DNA of 64,000 nucleotides, taken from assembly GCA_035534455.1 (NCBI GenBank), contig DATLRV010000029.1, positions 5,018-69,017 on the forward strand. The letters run 5' to 3'. The notes under the pieces are model-generated. The model searched no databases. It was given only the letters and a program-made list of their open reading frames with translations, and was not told where the DNA came from. Shown in pieces: positions 45,044 through 52,655 of this stretch; within the stretch, counting starts at the first letter, position 1; each line of letters starts with the position of its first letter. The DNA is from JAJYVT01 sp035534455. GTDB lineage: Bacteria; Actinomycetota; Acidimicrobiia; Acidimicrobiales; RAAP-2. The position numbers and the translations under genes are program-made.

Positions 45044-46644
45044 CCCGCGCTCTTCCTGCGCGGGAAGAGCGGGTCGCCCTTCACCACCGGAAGGCCGCCC
45101 GGGTAGCCGCCCCACGCCGCGTCGGCGGGCAGCCGCCGGTCCTGCGGCGAGCCGTCGAGGCCGATCCGGCGCCAGATCTCCGCTGCCGTGGAGGGCATCG
45201 CGGGGGACACCAGCAGGCTCACCAGCCGCAGCACCTCGAGCGCGTCGCCGAGGACCGCGTCGACAGCCTCGCCGGGTTCTGCCTTCCAGGGCTCCGCGGT
45301 CTCGAGGGCGTGGTTGGCCGCGCCGATCAGCCGCCAGGTGGCCTCGAGCGCCTCGTGGGGCGCGAGCCGCTCCCACCCGCCGGCGGCGCTCTCGACGACG
45401 TCGCGCGCGATCCCGGCCAGCGCGCTGCCGGCGGCGGGCGCCGGTCCGACCCCGCCGCACTTGGCGCCGACCACCGTCGCGACCCTTGCCACCAAGTTGC
45501 CGAGGTTGTTGGCGAGGTCGGCGTTGTACCGGGAGGTCATGCCCTCGTAAGAGAAATCGCCGTCGGAGCCGAACGGCACGTCGCGCAGCAGGTGGTAGCG
45601 CGTGGCGTCGACGCCGAAGTCCTCGGTGAGCGCGGCCGGCGTGATGTCGGTGAGGCGGAGGGGGCGCGGCACCGGGGCTGCGCCCGGCTCCGCCGCGCCG
45701 TCCGGGGCGTCGGCGCGCGCGGCGTCGGCCTTCGCCTGCTGCCCGACAAGGGTCTTCGAGAGGCGCTGACCCCCGACGAGGAGCCAGCCGTGGACGAAGA
45801 CGTCGGCTGGGGGGTCGACGCCTGCCGCCATGCACATGGCGGGCCACCAGACGCAGTGGAAGCGGATGATCTCCTTGCCGATGAGGTGGTGCACCCCGGG
45901 CCACCAGTGGCGCCACCGCTCCTCGTCCTCGCCGAAGCCGATGGCGGTCAGGTAGTTGATGAGCGCGTCGTACCAGACGTAGAAGACGTGGCCCTCGTCC
46001 CAGGGGACCGGGACGCCCCAGCGCAGCGAGGTGCGCGTGATGGAGATGTCCTTCAGCCCACCGCGGACGAAGCTCAGCGCCTCGTTGCGCTTCGTGGCGG
46101 GCCGGACCGCGTCGGGGAACGTGTCGTACCACTCGAGGAGGCGGTCCTCGAACTTCGAGAGCTCGAAGAAGTAGTTCTCCTCTTCCATCTCGACCGCCGG
46201 GCGACCGTGGACCGGGCAGTTCCCGTCGACGAGCTGCTCGGGGGTGTAGTAGTCCTCGCACGACACGCAGTAGAGACCCCGGTAGGTGTCGAGGCGGATG
46301 AACCCGTTGTCGTAGATGCGCTGGAGGAACCCCTGCACGCTGCGGTGGTGCCGGGGCTCGGTCGTCCGGATGAAGTCGTCGTTGGCGATGTCGAGGCGAC
46401 GCCACGCGTCGAGGAAGCGCTGGACCACGGTGTCGGCCCACTGCTGGGGCGACACCCCGTGCTCGGCGGCCGCCTCTTCGATCTTCGCCCCGTGCTCGTC
46501 GGTCCCGGTGAGGAAGAACACCTCGTCGCCCAAGAGCCGGTGCCAGCGCGCAAGGGCGTCGGCGTTCACGGTGGTGTAGGCGTGGCCCGCGTGCGGCGCG
46601 TCGTTGACGTAGTAGATGGGCGTCGTGACGTAGAAGGGGGGCAC
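45040..46644 (-). CDS. metG: Methionyl-tRNA synthetase
   Basis: The 534-residue class I synthetase charges initiator and elongator tRNA-Met. The HIGH-like motif is PHAGHAYTTVNADALARW. The Zn knuckle is CVSCEDYYTPEQLVDGNCPV followed by H, and WYDALINYLTAIGF marks the family. The KMSKS loop reads GGQRLSKTLVG, with the first Lys-Met replaced by Arg-Leu, and a 30-residue Ala/Pro/Asp-rich insertion follows it. The C-terminal dimerisation domain is absent, as in the short actinobacterial type. GTG 46644 has TACGCT at 7 nt upstream, so the mRNA is probably leaderless. It heads metG-tatD-rsmA-ispE. Confidence 0.95.
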   Translation of the reverse strand: MPPFYVTTPIYYVNDAPHAGHAYTTVNADALARWHRLLGDEVFFLTGTDEHGAKIEEAAAEHGVSPQQWADTVVQRFLDAWRRLDIANDDFIRTTEPRHHRSVQGFLQRIYDNGFIRLDTYRGLYCVSCEDYYTPEQLVDGNCPVHGRPAVEMEEENYFFELSKFEDRLLEWYDTFPDAVRPATKRNEALSFVRGGLKDISITRTSLRWGVPVPWDEGHVFYVWYDALINYLTAIGFGEDEERWRHWWPGVHHLIGKEIIRFHCVWWPAMCMAAGVDPPADVFVHGWLLVGGQRLSKTLVGQQAKADAARADAPDGAAEPGAAPVPRPLRLTDITPAALTEDFGVDATRYHLLRDVPFGSDGDFSYEGMTSRYNADLANNLGNLVARVATVVGAKCGGVGPAPAAGSALAGIARDVVESAAGGWERLAPHEALEATWRLIGAANHALETAEPWKAEPGEAVDAVLGDALEVLRLVSLLVSPAMPSTAAEIWRRIGLDGSPQDRRLPADAAWGGYPGGLPVVKGDPLFPRRKSAG

Positions 46645-46651
46645 CGGCCGT

Positions 46652-46657
46652 AGCGTA
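46652..46657 (-). promoter_or_regulatory. -10 box of metG operon (TACGCT on minus strand)
   Basis: TACGCT ends 7 nt before GTG 46644, the leaderless spacing. Confidence 0.5.
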
Positions 46658-46708
46658 CCGGTGTCAGCTTCCCTCTCTGGTCTGCGGTTGCTCCCCCGTG
46701 CGGCGCGT

Positions 46709-47647
46709 TCAGGGGTCGCGCGCGCCGCCGGCCTGCGCTTCTCGTGCGCCGTGCCGGATCGCCACCGCGACGCCGTAGGCGCGCCGGCGGCTCACGCCGA
46801 GATCCGCAGCGACGGCTGCCGCGGCGTCGCGCACCGACATCCCCGACGCGAGCGCCGCGGCGGCCACCCGCGCGAGATCGGCGTCCGACGGCCCGGCGTC
46901 CGCGCCGCCGCCCCCCGGCGCGCCGGACGATGTGCCGGGGGGCGCGCCGGCGCCGGACCCGGCGACCACGACCGTCACCTCCCCGCGGACGCGGCGCTCC
47001 GAGAAGTGCGCCGCGGCTTCCGAGGCGCTGCCGCGCCACACCTCCTCGTGCAGCTTCGTGAGCTCTCTGCAGACCGCGAGCTCGCGGCCCGGGGCGAGGG
47101 TCGCGAGGTCGGCGAGGGTCGACGCGAGCCGCTGGGGCGACTCGAAGACCACCGACGTGCGCGGATCGGTCACCACGGCGTCCAGGCGGCGTCGCCGTGC
47201 AGCCCCCGAACGTGGCAGGAAGCCCTCGACGCAGAATCGGTCCGTCGGCAACCCGCTCACCACGAGCGCGGCGAGCGCGGCCGAAGGGCCGGGCACGACC
47301 GTCACCCGCGCCCCGGCGTCGGCGGCCGCGCCGACGAGCCGCGCCCCCGGGTCCGAGACGGCGGGCGTCCCGGCGTCGGTCACCACCGCCACGGTCCGGC
47401 CCGAGGCGACGGCGGCGAGCAGCTCGGGGATCCGGGAGCTCTCGTTGTGCGCGTGGAGCGAGCGGAGCCGGTGGCCGGCGGGGACCCCTGCCGCACTCAG
47501 GAGCACGCGGGTCCGCCGCGTGTCCTCGCAGCACACCAGGTCCGCGTCCCGCAGGGTCTCGACCGCCCGGGGGGACAGGTCCGCGAGGTTGCCGATGGGC
47601 GTGGCGACGAGAACGAGCGTGCCGCCCTCTGCGCCCGCGTGCGTCAC
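46709..47647 (-). CDS. rsmI: 16S rRNA (C1402-2'-O)-methyltransferase
   Basis: The 312-residue SPOUT-unrelated methylase of the tetrapyrrole-methylase fold modifies C1402 in the ribosomal P site. Motifs are LVLVATPIGNLADLSPRAVE, DLVCCEDTRRTRVLL, HNESSRIPELLAAVASG, VVTDAGTPAVSDPGARLV and VPGPSAALAALVVSGL. The C-terminal domain shows KLHEEVWRGSASEAAAH and ends with a helix-turn-helix-like GVSRRRAYGVAVAIR. A Gly/Pro-rich spacer of about 30 residues lies between. GTG 47647 overlaps the DUF192 stop. Confidence 0.95.
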   Translation of the reverse strand: MTHAGAEGGTLVLVATPIGNLADLSPRAVETLRDADLVCCEDTRRTRVLLSAAGVPAGHRLRSLHAHNESSRIPELLAAVASGRTVAVVTDAGTPAVSDPGARLVGAAADAGARVTVVPGPSAALAALVVSGLPTDRFCVEGFLPRSGAARRRRLDAVVTDPRTSVVFESPQRLASTLADLATLAPGRELAVCRELTKLHEEVWRGSASEAAAHFSERRVRGEVTVVVAGSGAGAPPGTSSGAPGGGGADAGPSDADLARVAAAALASGMSVRDAAAAVAADLGVSRRRAYGVAVAIRHGAREAQAGGARDP

Positions 47648-47985
47648 CGCGTCTCGCGGATCTCGACCTGGTCCCCGGGCTTCAGCCGCCACCGCTCGAA
47701 CGCACCGGCCCGGGCCTCGAGCACGTGGGCCGCCCCACGCCTCGGGAGCGCCACGCTCCACGTCCGCACCCTGGTGACCGCCAGGACCTGCAGGTCCTTG
47801 TCCAAGAACGCGACGTCCACGGGGAAGCGCATCCCGGCGGTGTGCACCGAGCGGGTGCCCATGAGGAGGAGCGCGCCGTCGTAGTGGGGCCGGCCCAGCA
47901 ACCCCCGCGCGCGGTCGACGATGGACTCCGCGATCTCGCCGGAGGCCAGGACGTCGCCGCCTCGCAGGAACCACACGGTGCGCAT
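47644..47985 (-). CDS. DUF192 domain-containing protein
   Basis: The 113-residue protein matches DUF192, with RARGLLGRPHYDGALLLMGT, RSVHTAGMRFPVDVAFLDKD and VLEARAGAFERWRLKPGDQV. Function is unknown. It lacks a signal peptide, unlike many family members. The ATG is preceded by TAGTTT at 9 nt on the minus strand, divergent from bL37. It is translationally coupled to rsmI. Confidence 0.9.
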   Translation of the reverse strand: MRTVWFLRGGDVLASGEIAESIVDRARGLLGRPHYDGALLLMGTRSVHTAGMRFPVDVAFLDKDLQVLAVTRVRTWSVALPRRGAAHVLEARAGAFERWRLKPGDQVEIRETR

Positions 47986-47994
47986 GCGGGCCCG

Positions 47995-48000
47995 AAACTA
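47995..48000 (-). promoter_or_regulatory. -10 box of DUF192-rsmI (TAGTTT on minus strand)
   Basis: TAGTTT ends 9 nt before ATG 47985. With the divergent TAGGGT box at 48014 it forms a back-to-back promoter pair within about 45 bp. Confidence 0.45.
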
Positions 48001-48013
48001 CTCCGAGCTGCGC

Positions 48014-48019
48014 TAGGGT
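48014..48019 (+). promoter_or_regulatory. -10 box TAGGGT of the bL37 gene
   Basis: TAGGGT ends 8 nt before GTG 48028, a leaderless promoter for a ribosomal protein gene. Confidence 0.5.
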
Positions 48020-48027
48020 CTCCGGCC

Positions 48028-48111
48028 GTGTCGAAGCGGACGGTCAAGCGCAAGCTGCGGCGGAAGAAGAAGGCGAACCACGGCAAGAAGCCGAACTGCG
48101 GCCGCGGCTGA
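48028..48111 (+). CDS. Large ribosomal subunit protein bL37 (actinobacterial, 27 aa)
   Basis: The 27-residue product starts SKRTVKRKLRRKKK and carries the ANHGKKPN signature of bL37, a short protein found in the 50S subunit of mycobacterial ribosomes. It is very basic. GTG 48028 is chosen from the TAGGGT box 8 nt upstream and because the conserved SKR begins there. It is separate from the convergent phosphodiesterase gene by 34 bp. Confidence 0.85.
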   Translation: MSKRTVKRKLRRKKKANHGKKPNCGRG

Positions 48112-48145
48112 CGCGACGCGGGTTCTCCGCACGGGGCAGACCGCC

Positions 48146-49057
48146 TCAGCCTGATCCTGACCAGGCCGCGCCGAGCTCGTCCAGGACCCGGCGCAGGATC
48201 GCCGGGAGGTCGCTGATGATCCCGTCGACACCGAGCTCGACGAGTCGCCGCATGCTCGCCTCGTCGTCGACGGTCCACACGTGGACCGCCGCTCCCGCTG
48301 CGTGGGCGGCCTCCACGAACCGCTCGTCGACCACCGTCGTCTCACCGAAGACCTCGGGGACCTGGAACGCCACCGGCCGCCCGGGCGATGTCGGCGAACC
48401 CACCGTCGGGGCCTCACCGGCCTGAACCCCCCGCCAGAAGGTCGCGGTGGCGAGCGTCCCCGCAGACGTCGCCACCCGGGGGGCGAGCGCGGCGAACCGG
48501 GCCGTCGCCCGGTCGAGGAACGACGCCACGATGACGTCGTCGCGGCGGTCGTACTCGGCGAGGAGCCGCGCGAGCGTCCCCTCGTAGGGCGCGGTCTCGG
48601 GGGCCGTCTGCTTCACGTCCAGGTTCAGGACCACCCCGGGGAACGCCTCGAGCACTTCGCGCAGGGTCGCGATCCGAAAGTCCGGGTCGTCGGGCGCTCG
48701 GCCCCGGAAGGGGTAGTCGGGGGGCGGGCGGTCGTAGGCGGCGTCCGCACCGGGGACGAACCAGTACGCGTTGTCGAGCGTGCGGAGCTCGGCGAGCGTC
48801 ATCGCGGCGATTCGGCCGCTGCCGTCGGTGGTGCGGTCGACGGTCGCGTCGTGGCAGACCACCAGCTCGCCGTCGGCCGAGGCGTGCACGTCGAGCTCGA
48901 TCCCGGTGGCGCCCGCGGCGAGCGCCGACCGGATGGCATAGAGGGTCGACGACGGGGCCTCCCACGCACCGCCCTGGTGCGCGTACGCGATGACCCGGCG
49001 CGCGAGCCACGGGTTCACGGCGGGACGCGGGCTGCGAGCGGGGCGAGGGTCGGTCAC
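48146..49057 (-). CDS. Glycerophosphodiester phosphodiesterase
   Basis: The 303-residue TIM-barrel enzyme hydrolyses glycerophosphodiesters to sn-glycerol 3-phosphate and an alcohol. Motifs: IAYAHQGGAWEAPSSTLYAI (the catalytic HR of the family reads HQ here), GIELDVHASADGELVVCHD (metal Glu/Asp and catalytic His), VVLNLDVKQTAPETAPYEGT and VHVWTVDDEASMRRLVELGV. No signal peptide is present, so it is cytoplasmic. GTG 49057 is the likely start. The VOC gene is 36 bp upstream on the same strand. Confidence 0.92.
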   Translation of the reverse strand: MTDPRPARSPRPAVNPWLARRVIAYAHQGGAWEAPSSTLYAIRSALAAGATGIELDVHASADGELVVCHDATVDRTTDGSGRIAAMTLAELRTLDNAYWFVPGADAAYDRPPPDYPFRGRAPDDPDFRIATLREVLEAFPGVVLNLDVKQTAPETAPYEGTLARLLAEYDRRDDVIVASFLDRATARFAALAPRVATSAGTLATATFWRGVQAGEAPTVGSPTSPGRPVAFQVPEVFGETTVVDERFVEAAHAAGAAVHVWTVDDEASMRRLVELGVDGIISDLPAILRRVLDELGAAWSGSG

Positions 49058-49093
49058 GGTCGGTCCGAGGAGTGCGGCAGGGCGCGGGGCGGC

Positions 49094-49567
49094 TCAGAGC
49101 CGGAGCGGCTTGATCGCGCTCATCACGAGGCTCGGATCCGCGCGCCAGTCCGCCCCTGGGACGTCGACGTAGAGCTCGAGCTCGTTGCCGTCCGGGTCGA
49201 GGATGTAGAGGCTGTGGCTCACGGTGTGGTCGCTCGCGCCGGTGACCGTCACCCCCGCCTCCTCCAGGCGCGCGAGCGCCGCGCGCAGCTCGTCGTCGCT
49301 GTCTCCGACCTTGAGGCCGATGTGGTACACCCCGACCCTCCTCCCCCGGGGCTGGGGCTGGGCGTCCTCCCCCACCTCGATGAGGAGCAGCTCGTGGTGC
49401 GTCCTTCCGGAGGCGGACGAGAAGGCCGCGGCGGGGAACCGGACGCCCCCGGCGCCCGGCGGGTCGGGGTTGAGCTGGCGAAACCCCAGGACGTCCCGGT
49501 AGAAGGCGGCCGAGCGTGCGAGGTCCCGCACGTAGAGCACCACGTGGCCGAGGTCTTTGATCTCCAT
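49094..49567 (-). CDS. VOC superfamily (glyoxalase/extradiol dioxygenase-like) protein
   Basis: The 157-residue protein has two betaalphabetabetabeta modules of the vicinal oxygen chelate fold: DLGHVVLYVRDLARSAAFYR at the start, HHELLLIEVG, then VYHIGLKVGDSDDELRAALA and LYILDPDGNELELYVDVPG at the end. Metal ligands would be the His near the start, the His in the middle and the Glu of NELELY. The substrate is unknown; aromatic ring cleavage or detoxification are both possible. The ATG follows TAGGCT by 6 nt (leaderless). Confidence 0.88.
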   Translation of the reverse strand: MEIKDLGHVVLYVRDLARSAAFYRDVLGFRQLNPDPPGAGGVRFPAAAFSSASGRTHHELLLIEVGEDAQPQPRGRRVGVYHIGLKVGDSDDELRAALARLEEAGVTVTGASDHTVSHSLYILDPDGNELELYVDVPGADWRADPSLVMSAIKPLRL

Positions 49568-49573
49568 TCCGTG

Positions 49574-49579
49574 AGCCTA
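49574..49579 (-). promoter_or_regulatory. -10 box of the VOC gene (TAGGCT on minus strand)
   Basis: TAGGCT ends 6 nt before ATG 49567, a leaderless spacing. Confidence 0.45.
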
Positions 49580-49725
49580 CGCAGGCACGACGGGGTGACG
49601 GATCCGGAAGTGTGGCGACGGCCGGCACGGCAGCGCAACGGCTGGCGAAGGCGACCGCAACGGCCGGTGCGTCGACGGCTCCTCGGGCACCGCTCGGTGC
49701 CGTCTCCGCCGGGGACGGCCACCGG

Positions 49726-49731
49726 TAGCCT
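49726..49731 (+). promoter_or_regulatory. -10 box TAGCCT of the 49742 gene
   Basis: TAGCCT ends 10 nt before GTG 49742. Confidence 0.4.
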
Positions 49732-49741
49732 CGGGCTCGCT

Positions 49742-50368
49742 GTGCTCGATCACCTCCTCGTGGACGTCATCGCCGCCGTGCAGGACTCGTTCGACCGGGC
49801 GCTCCTCGAGCGACAGGCCATCGAAGAGCGGTTCCAAGTCGACGTCTTCCTCGGCGACGTCTCCTTCGAGACCAGTTACAGCCTTCCCGGTGAGGGCCAG
49901 CCGCCGCGTGTCCGCGTGGACGTCTCGATCGACTGGCCGACGTGGAGCCAGACCGCATACCGCAGCTGGTCGATGGGCGAGACGCCCGCCGAGATGCCCG
50001 AGGCGGTGGTGGAGGTCTCGATGCGCATTCAGCGGCTCGCGGAGGCGCCGTCGGCCGAGCGTGTGCTCGCCGTGCTGCCGCCGGCGAGCCCGCCGATCGG
50101 TCACGACCCTCTCGTGAGGACGACGGTCACCGTCGAAGAGGTGCACGCCGACCCGGACACCGGCGAGACGCAGGGCGAGGCGTCGGTGCGCTGGGCGATC
50201 GAGGGCAGCTACGAAGGAGCGATCCGGTTCGACGAGGTCCAGCTCGAGGACCCCGAAACGCTGGTGCCGATCGCCGATACCCTCACGCAGTGGATCTCCT
50301 CCACGCTCGTCCGGCTCGCCGACCTCCCGCTCTCGTACCACCCACCGGATCCCGCCGACGCGACGTGA
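49742..50368 (+). CDS. Conserved-looking protein of unknown function (208 aa)
   Basis: The soluble 208-residue product is not recognised. It begins VLDHLLVDVIAAVQDSFDRA, a helix, then alternates acidic beta strands (VDVFLGDVSFETSYSLPGEG, RVRVDVSIDWPTWSQTAYRS) and ends with a helix (LTQWISSTLVRLADLPL). There is no signal peptide or membrane segment. The predicted start is GTG 49742 after a TAGCCT box. It overlaps the lipoprotein gene downstream by 4 bp, so the two are co-expressed. Confidence 0.7.
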   Translation: MLDHLLVDVIAAVQDSFDRALLERQAIEERFQVDVFLGDVSFETSYSLPGEGQPPRVRVDVSIDWPTWSQTAYRSWSMGETPAEMPEAVVEVSMRIQRLAEAPSAERVLAVLPPASPPIGHDPLVRTTVTVEEVHADPDTGETQGEASVRWAIEGSYEGAIRFDEVQLEDPETLVPIADTLTQWISSTLVRLADLPLSYHPPDPADAT

Positions 50369-50952
50369 CCCGCGTCCGGCGCCACCTCGCCGGCGCGGCG
50401 GTGCTGGCGACCTGCGGTGTCCTGCTCGGCTCGTGCACCTCGACCATCGACGCGTCCTCGTTCACCGTCACCCCGACGACGGCGAGGGGCGTGATGCTGT
50501 CGACGGAGCGCTCCCCGGCGGGACGCATCCTCGCCACGCCCTCAGGACGCACGCTGTACGACTTCACGCCCGACACCCCGACATCGAGCGCGTGCACCCG
50601 GGGTCTCTGCGTCCGGCTGTGGCCGCCGCTCCTGATGACAGGGACGACAGGGACGACAGGGACGACGGGCGCGACAGGGACGACGGGTGCGACGGGTGCG
50701 ACGGGTGCGGGGGTGTCGGTCGGGCGCGGCCTCCGACGGTCGCTCGTCGGGACGGTCCGGCGTCCGGGCGGACAGCTCCAGCTCACCTACGCCGGCCATC
50801 CCCTCTACACGTGGATCGGTGACACCACGCCGGGCATGATCACGGGGCAGGCGCTCTTGAACGTCGGCGGCTACTGGTACGTGCTCGCGCCCACAGGCCG
50901 CCAGATCACGTCCCCGTTCCGGGTGACACGGACAGCCATCCACAGGCACTGA
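50365..50952 (+). CDS. SRUF-type lipoprotein with Yx(F/W)xxD motifs
   Basis: The 195-residue product has a lipoprotein signal ending LLGSC (lipobox, lipidated Cys near residue 24). It contains two copies of the secreted-repeat motif of unknown function (Pfam Lipoprotein_15 / COG4315 type): TLYDFTPDT and PLYTWIGDT, each preceded by a Gly-rich strand. Between them lies a Gly-Thr/Gly-Ala repeat of about 22 residues coded by 9-bp DNA repeats. Proteins of this kind are surface-exposed; related actinobacterial members bind metal or haem-like ligands in some reports, but that is not shown here. GTG 50365 overlaps the upstream stop. Confidence 0.85.
   Translation: MTRVRRHLAGAAVLATCGVLLGSCTSTIDASSFTVTPTTARGVMLSTERSPAGRILATPSGRTLYDFTPDTPTSSACTRGLCVRLWPPLLMTGTTGTTGTTGATGTTGATGATGAGVSVGRGLRRSLVGTVRRPGGQLQLTYAGHPLYTWIGDTTPGMITGQALLNVGGYWYVLAPTGRQITSPFRVTRTAIHRH
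50638..50709 (+). repeat. 9-bp tandem repeats in the SRUF lipoprotein gene
   Basis: About eight units of acagggacg and its variant acgggtgcg encode alternating Gly-Thr-Thr and Gly-Ala-Thr triplets. Being multiples of three they change linker length without breaking the frame. Confidence 0.8.
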
Positions 50953-50960
50953 CCGTCCCC

Positions 50961-50976
50961 GGCCCGCCCACGGGCC
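50961..50976. terminator. Bidirectional hairpin between convergent genes
   Basis: GGCCCG, loop CCCA and CGGGCC form a perfect stem 8 bp past the lipoprotein stop and 20 bp past the convergent hemerythrin gene stop. It has no U-tract in either direction, so it is a candidate terminator shared by both genes. Confidence 0.45.
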
Positions 50977-50995
50977 CGGCGCCGAACCGCATCGC

Positions 50996-51658
50996 TCAGG
51001 AGCCGGTGCCGCGGATGGCCGCCATCTCGCTGGCGAAGGCGTCCGCACCGACCGTCCACCACATCTCCGAGACGGGCGGGGGCACGTGGGCGAACACCTG
51101 GGCGCGCACCTCGTCGGGGAACATCTCGGTCGCGAGGCCCAGAGGGAGCCAGAGCCTCGGCCCGGAGTACTGCGACATCGCGTGCGCCGGCATCGCCCCC
51201 CACTCCTCGGGCGTGACCGATCGCGCGGCGATCGGCACGACCGCCTCCTCTTCCTCGGTCAGGTGCCCCGAGAGCACGTCGAGGAGCGACCGGCACGCCG
51301 CAGCCAGCGCGTCGCCGTCGCTGGCGGAGCCGGACGCCCCGAAGCGCTCGGTGGCCTCCTGCGCCCCGTCGATCCCCGCGATCACGCCGGCATGCTGGGC
51401 CGCCATGGTCGAGAAGAGGTCCGCCGACTCCGGAACGCGCGCGACGAGTAGCGGGTAGAGCAGCTGGTCCTCCCCCTCGTGGTGGACACGAAGCAGCCAC
51501 AGGAGGTCGCCGAGATAGCTCGCGAACCGGTGCGCCCTTTCGACGTCGCCGTCCCCGATGGCGGCGATCTGTGCCGGCGCGTCGCCGAGCGCCCGTCTGA
51601 ACGCGTCGTGGACCCATTTCATGTCGCGCGTGTCCGTGAGCGCAGGTGCACCAGACAT
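50996..51658 (-). CDS. Hemerythrin-like HHE cation-binding protein
   Basis: The 220-residue protein is a four-helix hemerythrin-like domain: DMKWVHDAFRRALGDAP (first His), RVHHEGEDQLLYPLL (HHExxD/E), MAAQHAGVIAGIDGAQ and LSGHLTEEEEAVVPIAARSV. The ligands suit a di-iron site that binds oxygen or senses redox, and actinobacterial relatives act in nitric oxide or oxidative stress. The C-terminal 65 residues add a helical extension with PLGLATEMFPDEVRAQV. GGAGGG lies 5 nt before the ATG. Confidence 0.88.
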   Translation of the reverse strand: MSGAPALTDTRDMKWVHDAFRRALGDAPAQIAAIGDGDVERAHRFASYLGDLLWLLRVHHEGEDQLLYPLLVARVPESADLFSTMAAQHAGVIAGIDGAQEATERFGASGSASDGDALAAACRSLLDVLSGHLTEEEEAVVPIAARSVTPEEWGAMPAHAMSQYSGPRLWLPLGLATEMFPDEVRAQVFAHVPPPVSEMWWTVGADAFASEMAAIRGTGS

Positions 51659-51908
51659 CCGAACCCTCCGTCATCCGAGCGTGGCCCTCGCACGCACCGG
51701 GCCGGCCCCCGCCGGCGGCGATCGCGGTTCTAGCCGAACTCCCTGCCGGGGACCACTGAGTTGCGCACGCGAAACAACCCGGAACGCGCCCTCGACGGGC
51801 CCGCCGCGGAGACGGCGAGCTCCGAGGCCCGGCGAGCTCCCCGATGCCCGGCGCGCGTGTCTTGGGAGGGGCCGGACCGGCGATCATGGCGTGGGAGGCT
51901 TGACGGCG
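51659..51908. other. Intergenic region between hemerythrin and ICMT-like genes
   Basis: These 250 bp of divergent intergenic sequence hold no gene. A GGGAGG about 11 nt before ATG 51909 is the only ribosome-binding-site-like element; no clear promoter box is seen. Confidence 0.4.
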
Positions 51909-52457
51909 ATGAAGGTCGTCGAGCTGGTCTTCGAAGCCGGGTGGGCGGCGTTCTGGCTCTACTGGCTGGTGGCCGCGTTCTCGATGAAACGGGGCCGGGT
52001 CCCGTGGTCCCGGGACCTCGGCGTCAGGGCGGTCATCGTCCTCGTCGTCTTCGCCCTCTACCGCCTCGGCGTGATCCGGCACCAGCACCTGAACACGAAC
52101 CTCTGGCTCGCCGCGCTCGGTCTCTTCGTCTTCGCCGCCGGCCTGGCGTTCGCCGTCTGGGCGCGTCTCCACATCGGGCGCAATTGGGGGACGCCGATGA
52201 CCCGGAAGGACGAGCCGGAGCTCGTGACGAGCGGCCCCTACCGCCTCGTGCGCCACCCGATCTACTCGGGCGTCCTCGTCGCCGGCGTCGGTACGGCGGT
52301 CGCCATCAGCTGGGTCTGGCTGGTCGCCGTGGGGCTCGCCGGGTGCTACTTCCTCTACAGCGCTTCGGTGGAGGAGCGCTACATGACCGAGCAGTTCCCC
52401 GACGCCTACCCGGCGTACCGGCGATCGACGAAGATGCTCGTCCCGTTCCTCTTCTGA
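51909..52457 (+). CDS. Isoprenylcysteine carboxyl methyltransferase (ICMT)-like membrane protein
   Basis: The 182-residue protein has four to five membrane helices and the ICMT/PEMT family C-terminal signature GPYRLVRHPIYSGVLVAGVG followed by EERYMTEQFPDAYPAYRRST. Family members use SAM to methylate membrane-embedded substrates; bacterial relatives act on phospholipids or are of unknown substrate. ATG 51909 has GGGAGG about 11 nt upstream. It stands alone. Confidence 0.9.
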   Translation: MKVVELVFEAGWAAFWLYWLVAAFSMKRGRVPWSRDLGVRAVIVLVVFALYRLGVIRHQHLNTNLWLAALGLFVFAAGLAFAVWARLHIGRNWGTPMTRKDEPELVTSGPYRLVRHPIYSGVLVAGVGTAVAISWVWLVAVGLAGCYFLYSASVEERYMTEQFPDAYPAYRRSTKMLVPFLF

Positions 52458-52488
52458 GCGAGCGCCGGGACGGACTGCCCGCCGCACG

Positions 52489-52644
52489 ATGGCACAGGAG
52501 GAACTGACCGCCGGCGCGCAGGACGCCGGCGACGACCTCGTCCGTGCGCCGGCCGGGAGGTTCGTCCGGTCCGGCCGGGAGATGGACGACGATCTCGGCG
52601 ACCGGATCGTCCACTACCACCGGCACGACGCAGCGCGCCCCTGA
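52489..52644 (+). CDS. Possible small acidic protein (51 aa)
   Basis: The frame codes MAQEELTAGAQDAGDDLVRA and onward to VHYHRHDAARP. The product is acidic in the middle and His-rich at the end. No ribosome-binding site or family match is seen. It fills the gap before the convergent phosphohexomutase stop and may be a chance frame. Confidence 0.25.
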   Translation: MAQEELTAGAQDAGDDLVRAPAGRFVRSGREMDDDLGDRIVHYHRHDAARP

Positions 52645-52655
52645 CCGCGGTCCCG

